Shown one piece after another: positions 9,343-15,443 of a DNA stretch of 15,443 nt (position 1 is its first letter; the number at the start of each line of letters is the position of its first letter). Source of the DNA: Pleurotus ostreatus/Saccharomyces cerevisiae fusant (Eukaryota; Opisthokonta); contig JAMQCK010000810.1 of NCBI GenBank assembly GCA_024196135.1, positions 1 to 15,443 on the forward strand, written 5' to 3'. A program made the translations under genes and the position numbers. The notes beneath the pieces were generated by a model, which was given only the letters and a program-made list of their open reading frames with translations, was not told the DNA's origin and ran no database searches.

Positions 9343-9362
9343 TAGACGCGACTCCGCGTCTA
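9343..9362. repeat. Perfect 8-bp stem-loop
   Basis: TAGACGCG and CGCGTCTA are exact reverse complements separated by ACTC. A second stem, GTCCA/TGGAC, follows directly at about 9366-9381. Both lie in the gene-free leader upstream of the gypsy frame. They would fold in RNA from either strand. Confidence 0.55.
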
Positions 9363-9470
9363 TTGTCCACAGCGATGGACCTCTTCGCACCCGCGGCTCC
9401 GGTCCGAGGCGTCGTCTGACGTTGGAGAGAGCTATGAGGGTGAAGTGAAGAAAGGTGTCGTATATTCGTA

Positions 9471-9496
9471 GAGGGCGGCCGATCAGCGCCGCCCTC
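9471..9496. repeat. Perfect 9-bp GC stem-loop
   Basis: GAGGGCGGC (9471-9479) and GCCGCCCTC (9488-9496) are exact reverse complements around an 8-base loop. This is the strongest simple hairpin in the leader region. It could be part of an LTR or leader RNA structure. No terminator-like T run follows it. Confidence 0.55.
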
Positions 9497-9699
9497 GCCA
9501 CGTGCGTAAGTACGATTATCTAAGGCGCTACGCGCCGCGTATGTACGAGTCGTATCGAGTTCGAGTCTGGTCGTAAGTAAGATGATTGTAAGTATCCTAA
9601 AGTAGGCAAGAGAAAAGTAAAAAGAAAAGATAGCCCCCCTGGGTCCATGCCGCGTTGCGGGGGAAGAGTCCCTCCTGTCCGTCAGCTGATGTCTTAAAG

Positions 9700-10050
9700 C
9701 CTTTGCAAAGTTACCTTCAAGTTATAAGTCGTGCTTTTGCAAAGTTCACGAAGTGTTTACCTACACAGCCACAGCCCCCGGGATCTCGCCGGCGACACCT
9801 CCGGGCAGCGCCCGATGCGGCAGGCGACCCCCGAGCTCACTGTTCGGACATTTCCGAGCGTCGCGCCGCCTCCCGCCGCGCGCGCGGGCAATTGATGCGC
9901 CCTCCGCCGCCTTCCCGCGCGTCGCACGTGCTTAGTCAGCATGTCGCGCAGACTCGAGAGCGCGCGCGCGCATTGCCGCCGCTGCTGCTTATGCTCCCTC
10001 AGGCTTGTTATAGCACGAAAAAGATGTATTAGTGGTATATATGCACAATG
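9700..10050 (+). repeat. Left terminal inverted repeat
   Basis: The repeat pairs with 12650-13002. Translations of the two arms in one frame are identical over 60 codons (9753-9935 against 12767-12949), so the DNA there is identical or nearly so. I see only two substitutions from 9700 to about 9990 (at 9731 and 9941). Similarity then drops sharply but can be followed to ACAATG at about 10050. The tip CTTTGCAAAG is itself a perfect palindrome, and a TTTGCAAAGTT word recurs about 34 bp further in (near 9738). The middle is very CpG-rich. The open frames here are not convincing genes. Confidence 0.8.
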
Positions 10051-12649
10051 TATTCGTAAAGAGCATAAAGAAGAACGAAAAAGAGGCGAAAAGCGGCGGC
10101 GAAAAAATTTCGCCGACACCATGCACGTTGCACAGCCCGTGTAAGGGGCGGGGGCGAACGCGCAAGAAGGGGGCGAAGGGGGAGGTAAATTCGCAGCCGC
10201 TGGCTGCGACTGAGAGAGCGAGCGAGGGCCCTGCTCGTCGTCGCGGGAAGCGGCGCGTGTGTTGGGCGCGGATGCGGGTCGTGACGGTATACCCCTTTTT
10301 GCGGACTTGTGGCGCGCGCGGGGGCTGGGGTTACTGAGAGGGTAATGAGGGAGGTGGCCAAGGATGCAGAGCTCCCCCAAGAGGGCTCGTCGCAGTTGCC
10401 GCGCCGCTGCATCCTTGTTGAGGGGAGGTGGTGTGCGGCCACGTGTTGCGCTGACGAGCCTGCGCTGGCGGGGGTTGCTTTGCGGTGGTACTGGGTAAAA
10501 CGGTCGTCGCCGCCGCGAACGGTGGCGACGCGGCAAACGATGCGGACGAGGTGATGGTGGTGGTTGGAGGCAGGGGGTGTGCCGCCGATCAAAGCTCCCC
10601 GCCCACGCAATTGGGTGAGCGTGGACGCTTGGCTCAGGCGGCAGATACGAGTAGTAATTTAGTTAGTTGTAATTCGGATGCTAGACGTGTCCACATACCA
10701 ATCGGCCCCCTCCTCGTGCGCAGCGCACGCCATTTAGTTGCTTAGCAGGACCTCTTCGCGATTGTCGTGTGGATTTGACGTTGGTAGATGCAGGAGACAA
10801 GACATCAGTCATGGACTACTCTAATGAGGTAATTTGAGAGGATATGAGGGAAGAAGGGGGGGTGCAGGATGCGGGGGCAGGGAGAAGGGGGTGGCGAGAG
10901 GCGAAAGCGACGCGTTACGTCACGTCACGAACGCGTCGATCTCGAGCGCATCTCGGGTGAGAGGCGGGGCGATTACCGTCCATCGCGGCCCACGATCGAC
11001 GCAGAAATATGCGCGATGTATATCGCTTTACATATTCTCTTAATATATGCATTGACTCTTTTCGCTCCTACACAGGAAGTAAGAGCAATTGACATCTGCC
11101 TGTCAAATACTCGCGACCTACCGGAATCTTTCGCTATATCCAGCCCATCTGGGCCTCTGCAGGAGGTAATAGCGGTGAATATCATATAAGTAGCTATATG
11201 TAAACACATTTCAGAAGATTTGTGGCCTCGGCCAGGTCACAGGCGTTCGGAATAGCCTAAAGCCACCGTTATGCACGAGTGGAATCTGTCCTCACCTGCT
11301 CGGATGATATTGGTCATTTCTGAACCAGCCTATGCACCAACCTCCTAATTTTAACCCATAAGTCCCTTCACATAGTCCCCCCTTCGCTATTCCAAGTCTT
11401 TTCGCGTCCTAATTCGTTCATTCGCGCGCTCGCGAGAATGCGAGGCACGACGGCGACGCACCACGGACGTCCGGTCCGGGACTCCGATCGCGCTCGATCA
11501 ATACTTTTCCCTCCCCAACGTCCACATCCCCGGTTCAAGTGGCGGCCGTATCTACTTATTGTCCTCCATACTGACTCTGAATGATCTATCCTGCTCCAAT
11601 TTGAAGGCCTGGTAGCGAAAACAGGGCTCGGAAGAGTTGGAGGGCATGGGAATGTATCTGAGGGCGAGCAAGTAGCCCTTGTAGGTGCGTGCATCATGCC
11701 CTTCATATGATTCTCAACTAACAATGGAGATATAGTCTATGTACGCTCTTTTTGCTGCGCAGCCCACACCCCGCGCCATCCTGCGCGCCACAGGCGACGG
11801 CGAGCATGTTCGGGCAACAGGCCGGCTCTTCGGCCCGGTCATCCGACGCGTCTCGCCGCGCGTCCCTTGACCTTCCACCACGACCATCGCGCACCCTTGG
11901 TCGGCCCGTCTCCCTCAATCTCCCGCCCATTCCCTTCAATATCATATTCCACATCTTTTTTGTCGTTACGAATGCGATTTTGCGGCTCAACGCGTGGGGA
12001 TTGCGCACCACAAGGCCAACCCGGCATACGACGCATGAGTGGACGGCACACGACCATTGTTCCGACGCGCGAAGGCACATTATCGGTTGCAGGGAACATG
12101 CTACGGTGGTACACAGGTGCGTCGCTACACCCTGCGAGTTAAATTCGAACTAATATCCCATTTTATTCCCCCCGGGACTTCTCGGGTACGGCGGTAGGGT
12201 CAGCCCACTCCGCCTCCCTCCGTCCTCAAGACGCCTTTGAGTCATCCCCCCTTCCCCTCCCCCCGTTGAACACGTTTCTCACGCCAAGCCCCGCCGTTTG
12301 AGTACTCACCGCACCGGGAATTCGCAGTGCTGGTGCTCGGCGTGAGGCGCGTCATTCAACGTTCCGAGGCCTGTACAGCCTCGGAGGGACCCAGGAAATG
12401 CGGGAAAGGGGATTGCGCCGTGCAAACACGTATACCGACGAGCGCGCGGCCAACAAACGTGCACCCAGTTCCCTCACGACGAGCGCGCGGGCTCGCCCTT
12501 TGCGTTTGCGGCTCACCTCGCCCTCTTCCCCCCTCCCCTACCATGTCTATCACGCGCGCCCTCAACCATGTTTGTGCAGACAGCACATCGCGTGCCGCGC
12601 TGGCAACACTTTCAGCGCATTTTCGTACTTTCCTTATTACTGTAGGCCC
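10051..12649. other. Interior of the TIR element: no recognisable gene
   Basis: All frames are short, Arg/Pro/Ser-rich and without a known motif. No DDE triad pattern, zinc-finger cluster or helicase motif was seen, so the element is probably non-autonomous or decayed. Small structures are present: an 8-bp stem CGGCGAAA/TTTCGCCG at 10097-10115, an 8-bp stem TCGCAGCC/GGCTGCGA at 10191-10209, an 11-bp stem listed separately, and an 8-bp stem TCCGAGGC/GCCTCGGA at 12363-12385. The word CGACGAGCGCGCGG occurs twice (near 12436 and 12478). The part around 11000-11220 is clearly more AT-rich than the rest. Confidence 0.6.
10359..10417. repeat. 59-base stem-loop with perfect 11-bp stem
   Basis: CAAGGATGCAG (10359-10369) and CTGCATCCTTG (10407-10417) are exact reverse complements enclosing 37 bases, which could pair further. 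It is not tRNA-shaped, because the stem is too long and no cloverleaf arms are evident. It could form a small-RNA precursor-like hairpin if transcribed, or simply be a chance inverted repeat in GC-rich DNA. Confidence 0.5.
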
Positions 12650-13002
12650 CATTGTACATATTATATGAATACACTCTTTTTTGTACTACTACACGCCCGA
12701 GGGAGCACAAGCAGTGACGGCGGCGGCGACGCGCGCGCGCGCTCTCGAGTCTGCGCGACACGCTGACTAAGCACGTGCGACGCGCGGGAAGGCGGCGGAG
12801 GGCGCATCAATTGCCCGCGCGCGCGGCGGGAGGCGGCGCGACGCTCGGAAATGTCCGAACAGTGAGCTCGGGGGTCGCCTGCCGCATCGGGCGCTGCCCG
12901 GAGGTGTCGCCGGCGAGATCCCGGGGGCTGTGGCTGTGTAGGTAAACACTTCGTGAACTTTGCAAAAGCATGACTTATAACTTGAAGGTAACTTTGCAAA
13001 GG
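12650..13002 (-). repeat. Right terminal inverted repeat
   Basis: This is the reverse complement of 9700-10050. The outer part, from 13002 inwards to about 12715, is nearly identical to the left arm. The inner ~65 bp differ at many positions. It ends outwards in CTTTGCAAAGG at 12992-13002, followed by GGGTACTTCC, which does not match the left flank. Confidence 0.8.
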
Positions 13003-13677
13003 GGGTACTTCCACAGGTGTGTCCGTCCCATTCGCCTCACACGTGGGAAGGGGCAAGGGACAGAAAATACCGGGTGGGAGTAGGGATGACAAGGGTAGGG
13101 GTTCCGTTGTCTTTGGCAGTGAGATGAGGGCAAGGGGTAGAGGACAAGCGGAAGTAGAGGCAGGGCTGCTCGTCGCAGTCAACATAGTCATCCTTGCTGG
13201 TGAAGTGGACAAATTTTTGATCGGATAGGTCAAATCCGTGGGGGAGATGCTCGCAAAGAGAGGGAGGCACAATTTTTTGCGATCTGGGTGATCCAGAGGT
13301 AGATGAAGCAGATGCACTCCTGGAGGTGCTGTCTGATAGGCCTGATGGTGCTTTGAAGGTCGCAATGGTGATTGGCGGCTCGGTCTCTTAGATAGACTTG
13401 TTTTGCTGTAAGGGCAACCCTAAGGAGTGGCGCTCTCAGAGGCGCACACAACTGCAGAGGGGACAACCAAAGATAAATATCCTATATAATACAACTGAGA
13501 AGGGGCGCACTGGCAGAGGGGACAACCAAAGAAAACAAGTCTAAGGTGTGCCTCTGCGTGTGACACCCATAACTACTGCGGTCACGGTCATGTGATGGAG
13601 AAAAAAGAAAAGGAAATCAATAAGTACAAATACCATCAGTCCACATCTAAACACGAGCAAATAGGAACAATCCACAT
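13003..13677. other. Gene-free stretch with possible exon remnants
   Basis: No complete gene is visible. On the minus strand a frame at about 13270-13037 has a balanced, protein-like composition (a FDLSDQKFVHF...KDDYVDCDEQ run) but no ATG and no family I recognise. On the plus strand, 13221-13389 reads an acidic frame (DPEVDEADALLEVL) ending in TAG. A further plus-strand frame starts with ATG at 13595 and is Lys/Glu-rich, but it stops within the next exon candidate. At most one of the overlapping 13037-13389 frames can be real. I treat all of them as possible debris of host genes beside the TIR element. Confidence 0.3.
13454..13532 (+). repeat. Direct repeat, 59-bp period
   Basis: The 20-mer GCAGAGGGGACAACCAAAGA occurs at 13454-13473 and again at 13513-13532. 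Upstream of each copy a weaker match continues (GGCGCACACAACT against GGCGCACTG), which suggests an imperfect two-unit tandem duplication. An inverted pair AGACTTGTTTT/AAAACAAGTCT (near 13393 and 13533) brackets it, so a small foldback is possible. Confidence 0.7.
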
Positions 13678-13804
13678 ATGCTCATGTCCGCTCTAGAGCA
13701 CCGCAACACTATCAAGAAAATGTTCAAGAATGAGGCCATAGTTGAGGACATTGAGCCTTTCGAACTGATGCGCTATAAGTGGAAGTGCACAGAGAAGCTG
13801 TGTG

Positions 13805-13809
13805 ATGCC
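13805..13809 (+). repeat. Target-site duplication ATGCC, left copy
   Basis: ATGCC lies directly before the LTR start TGTTGG and is repeated exactly after its end. Five bases is the usual duplication length made by LTR-retrotransposon integrases. Confidence 0.85.
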
Positions 13810-14056
13810 TGTTGGACTTGGTGTCTACGCGCTCTCTAGCGCCTATGGTATTTTCTACGATTTTTATGGACTTTTTCCGGTACTGTACGCTTACCTACAG
13901 TCCTATTTGTGCGCTCGCGCCTTACTGCCGAGCGCCACGTTATTTCTTGGCTTTTTCCGGAGCCTCCTGCCTAGAGCGGCACATCCGAGTCTTTTCTCTT
14001 CCTGACTCGTTTGCTGTCGCTCTAGTGTGATCACTGGCTCGATTCTACCTCGGACA
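13810..14056 (+). mobile_element. Solo LTR (LTR-A), 247 bp
   Basis: The unit starts TGTTGGACTTGG, ends CTACCTCGGACA, and is flanked on both sides by ATGCC. TG...CA ends plus a perfect 5-bp duplication are diagnostic of an integrated LTR. No internal retrotransposon DNA is present, so this is what remains after LTR-LTR recombination removed the body of the element. A second copy of the family lies inverted at 14185-14455. The TGTTGGA start resembles Ty1/copia-type LTRs, but superfamily cannot be fixed without an internal region. It interrupts a coding exon. Confidence 0.85.
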
Positions 14057-14061
14057 ATGCC
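14057..14061 (+). repeat. Target-site duplication ATGCC, right copy
   Basis: This is an exact copy of 13805-13809 and directly follows the LTR end GGACA. Removing one copy together with the LTR rejoins the exon in frame. Confidence 0.85.
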
Positions 14062-14067
14062 CTCAAG

Positions 14068-14073
14068 GTGAGT
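14068..14073 (+). other. Splice donor GTGAGT
   Basis: GTGAGT follows an AAG codon at the end of the disrupted exon, giving AAG|GTGAGT, a strong fungal 5' splice site. No acceptor at normal fungal intron length fits well: the only nearby AG, at about 14106, would make a 39-base intron. The inverted LTR at 14185-14455 probably sits within this intron. A plausible acceptor, CCTCAACACCAG, ends near 14482, just beyond it. Confidence 0.5.
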
Positions 14074-14086
14074 CACACAGTGTGAC
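14072..14086. repeat. 15-bp palindrome beside the splice donor
   Basis: GTCACAC-A-GTGTGAC is a perfect inverted repeat around one central base. It overlaps the last two bases of the GTGAGT donor, so it could mask the donor in the transcript. It is not part of either LTR. Confidence 0.6.
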
Positions 14087-14184
14087 CATTACATCTGCGA
14101 TTGAGGTTTTTTCCTTGCCGTCCCGCCGCCATCTCCCTGCTTTCTGTGCACACCTGCGTGTCCCGTCAACTGCATCACACCTGC

Positions 14185-14455
14185 TGTCCGAGGTAGAATC
14201 GAGCCAGTAATCACACTAGAGCAACAGCAAACGCGTCAGATGTATATTCAGCAGTACAGAACGCATAACTACGCACCTAGAGTGACAGCAAACGAGTCAG
14301 GAAGAGAAAAGACTCGGATGTGCCGCTCTAGGCAGGAGCGGCTGGAAAATGCCGGGAAATAAGGCTGTAGGTAAGCGTATAGCACTGGAGAAAGCCCATC
14401 AAAATTGTAGAAAATACCATAGGCGCTAGAGAGCACATAGACACCAAGTCCAACA
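14185..14455 (-). mobile_element. Second, inverted LTR of the same family (LTR-B), 271 bp
   Basis: Read on the minus strand, it starts TGTTGGACTTGGTGTCTA and ends CTACCTCGGACA, like LTR-A. It lacks about 36 bp present in the middle of LTR-A. It carries about 60 extra bases near its 3' end, including a second, altered copy of the GTTTGCTGT...CTCTAG block. Many point differences separate the two, so they are distinct insertions rather than ends of one element. The adjacent flanks (CCTGC and GAATA) show no 5-bp duplication. A 9-bp ATCACACCT occurs on both sides, at 14174-14182 and 14465-14473, but not directly at the ends. Confidence 0.75.
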
Positions 14456-15409
14456 GAATATACTATCACACCTCAACACCAGAGATCTCAGCGCTGGCAG
14501 ACGTGGTTGGGAACAGCCACCGCAGCGGGCAGGAATGTGCCACCCCATTACCAGGGCTGCCGCTGCCGCTGCCGTTATGCGAGGCACGAAGGACAGGGCG
14601 GCTCAACCCCTCGCGTTGCTTACGCCAACGGGAGTAGGATGACAATCTTGAGCAAACCTGGCGTAGCTCATGCCACGCCAATTGCCACCTCGTCCTTGAA
14701 TTGCCTCGTGCCGCTGTCATCATGGCCTGTTCCCCACGACTCATCATTGGTTGCGCACCTCTGCACTGATCCTCTGCCAATCTTTGTGCGCCTCCGCCTC
14801 GCCCTATATGGTTGACAGCATGCAGCTTGAACGGGAGGACAGCACAAATGGCAACAACTCAGGAGCGCGCCGTATATGATGCCACCCCTACGTGCAGCAT
14901 GTATGCAGGTGCAGAGGCAATTGTGCCGCGCGCTGCAGCCAGATCGCACAAGGGGTATACAAGGGCAGATGATCTTTGCCTCGCAAGAGCTCCCATGCAG
15001 GAGAGGGAAGTAGGACTGGGTTGCACGCATTGTGCCAATCCTTGCGCTGACTCTGCCTGCTTGAACACTACCATTGCAACTCTGTCACACCCCCATCAAT
15101 CTAGTCTCACGCTCCTGCCGCAGTTGCACATCTTTCCCTGTTGTTGTTGGGATTGGTGTGCTTGGACCGGCCCAATGGGGAAGTCCGCCAAATTAGGTAG
15201 TCATTGTTCCTATTGTACTCTTTGTCTTGAACCACCACCATTCGTGTTCGTGTTTGTGTCTGTTGCCCCATTTCGCTCTCAACAGGTTATGAGCCCCGCG
15301 CTCTAGCTTACTCTACACCTCCAAACCAGTCTCTCTGCTTGCTTTAACCCTCATAAAACCTTCACAAAAATTTCCTGTTATCTGATCACCCTCTCTCGGC
15401 TCATCCACC
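14456..15409. other. No recognisable gene
   Basis: After the inverted LTR the first bases hold a possible splice acceptor (CCTCAACACCAG, ending near 14482). It is followed by short open frames, for example EISALADVVGNSHRSGQE, which ends at a TAG near 14636. A 164-codon plus-strand frame at 14812-15306 has several cysteines (GCTHCANPCADSACLN) but no family I know. Minus-strand frames overlap it, and none is clearly better. The DNA is less GC-rich than the TIR element. The last ~100 bases become CT-rich, as before a fungal gene. Confidence 0.4.
15352..15358 (+). promoter_or_regulatory. TATA-like box before a possible gene start
   Basis: CATAAAA lies about 52 bases upstream of an ATG in good context and is followed by a CT-rich stretch (CTCTCTCGGCTCATCC). 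The spacing and pyrimidine-rich leader resemble fungal core promoters. A match this short could be chance. Confidence 0.25.
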
Positions 15410-15443
15410 ATGTCTGTCATCTCTCCTGCCCTCATCAGAGGTC
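15410..15443 (+). CDS. Possible start of a gene, cut by the window edge
   Basis: The ATG sits in CCACCATGTC, a strong eukaryotic initiation context, and opens a frame of 11 codons (MSVISPALIRG) to the window end. A TATA-like element and a CT-rich leader lie upstream. Too little is present to name a product, and it could equally be the start of another transposon gene. Confidence 0.3.
   Translation, partial: MSVISPALIRG

Larger units (their letters stand above)
8837..9699 (-). promoter_or_regulatory. Gypsy 5' leader and presumed 5' LTR region, no gene
   Basis: No convincing protein frame lies in these 863 bases. In the element's orientation they precede the Gag start and should hold the 5' LTR, promoter and primer binding site. 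No LTR boundary was found. Minus-strand candidates for a binding site starting TGG occur near 9068 and 9499, but neither matches a tRNA end that I can name. The stretch is dense in palindromes and hairpins, listed separately. It also holds four copies of GTAAGTA on the plus strand (9247, 9506, 9573, 9588). A minus-strand purine run next to TG near 9312-9326 resembles another polypurine tract followed by an LTR start. Assignment to the element rests on position only. Confidence 0.4.
9700..13002. mobile_element. Long-TIR DNA transposon-like element, no transposase
   Basis: Two inverted copies of a ~350-bp sequence lie at 9700-10050 and 12650-13002 and enclose about 2.6 kb. Each copy begins, reading inwards, with CCTTTGCAAAGTTACC. 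Their outer ~290 bp are almost identical, while the unique DNA inside contains no recognisable transposase. This layout fits a non-autonomous DNA transposon with long terminal inverted repeats, as known for Mutator-like and similar elements. Against it, the flanks (TCTTAAAG on the left, GGGTACTT on the right) show no target-site duplication of 2-9 bp. Two separately inserted copies of one repeat in opposite orientation, or an inverted duplication, remain possible. Confidence 0.55.
13678..14067 (+). pseudogene. Coding exon disrupted by a solo LTR
   Basis: From ATG at 13678 an open frame runs 44 codons to GCC at 13807-13809, including the run EDIEPFELMRYKWKCTEKL. There it meets the first base of an inserted LTR, which brings a TAG in this frame at 13837. 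After the LTR and the second copy of the 5-bp duplication, the same frame resumes with CTC AAG at 14062-14067 and then reaches GTGAGT. The uninterrupted allele would thus be an exon ending in Leu-Lys at a consensus splice donor. The open frame extends upstream to a TAA at 13648, so the ATG may be internal and an upstream exon may exist. I do not recognise the protein family. The insertion almost certainly breaks the gene, unless this was already a dead or repeated copy. Confidence 0.5.

Noticed and set aside
9695..10061. TAAAG on both sides of the left arm as a duplication of a single 350-bp insertion
   Set aside because: The right-hand copy is six bases beyond the end of similarity, and the right arm has no equivalent. 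A 5-mer match within that slack is likely by chance.
10359..10417. tRNA or other structured RNA gene
   Set aside because: There is an 11-bp closing stem and no cloverleaf arms, anticodon or T-loop consensus, so it is kept only as a stem-loop.
9655..10610. Open frames in the TIR arms and beside them (125-259 codons)
   Set aside because: Two frames are kept identically in both arms only because the DNA is duplicated. Composition is low-complexity Arg/Ala/Pro with no known domain.
11018..11075. Intron-like segment GTATAT...TTGAC...CACAG
   Set aside because: The length and signals fit a fungal intron, but joining the flanks gives a stop at once in the nearest open frame, and no convincing exons lie on either side.
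13810..14455. Single foldback transposon or MITE
   Set aside because: LTR-A has its own perfect 5-bp duplication, and the two arms differ by large independent indels, which fits two separate LTR insertions better.

Overview
The window looks like subtelomeric or otherwise repeat-rich DNA of a filamentous fungus, most likely a basidiomycete. This is inferred from GC-rich DNA, degenerate CCCTAA (TTAGGG-type) telomeric repeats at the left edge, a single-ORF Ty3/gypsy chromovirus, and a gene fragment ending in a fungal-type GTGAGT splice donor. No ribosomal RNA, tRNA or CRISPR array was seen. Almost all of the window is mobile or repetitive DNA.

Left part (1-9699): about 140 bp of degenerate telomeric repeat is followed by a 395-bp stretch rich in small palindromes that may be the 3' LTR of the neighbouring element. 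Next comes an uninterrupted 2,732-codon Gag-Pol gene on the minus strand (638-8836). It carries, in order, a very long Gag with an Asp/Gly-rich tract, a CCHC knuckle, an aspartic protease, reverse transcriptase, RNase H, a DD35E integrase and a C-terminal chromodomain. The frame is intact, but the RT active site reads YIDN instead of YxDD, and the base involved fits a CpG-to-TpG change. Upstream of the gene lies an 863-bp leader full of palindromes and hairpins. No matching pair of LTRs could be found by eye.

Middle part (9700-13002): two ~350-bp inverted repeats, nearly identical over their outer ~290 bp, bound 2.6 kb with no recognisable gene. The simplest reading is a non-autonomous long-TIR DNA transposon, although no target-site duplication was found.

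Right part (13003-15443): remnants of ordinary gene sequence carry retrotransposon debris. A 247-bp solo LTR (13810-14056), flanked by a perfect 5-bp duplication (ATGCC), sits inside a coding exon. Without the LTR and one ATGCC, the frame runs straight into a GTGAGT donor. A second, diverged LTR of the same family lies 128 bp further on in the opposite orientation, inside the presumed intron, so the pair imitates a foldback element. The last kilobase has no recognisable gene, apart from a possible gene start with a good translation context at the right edge.
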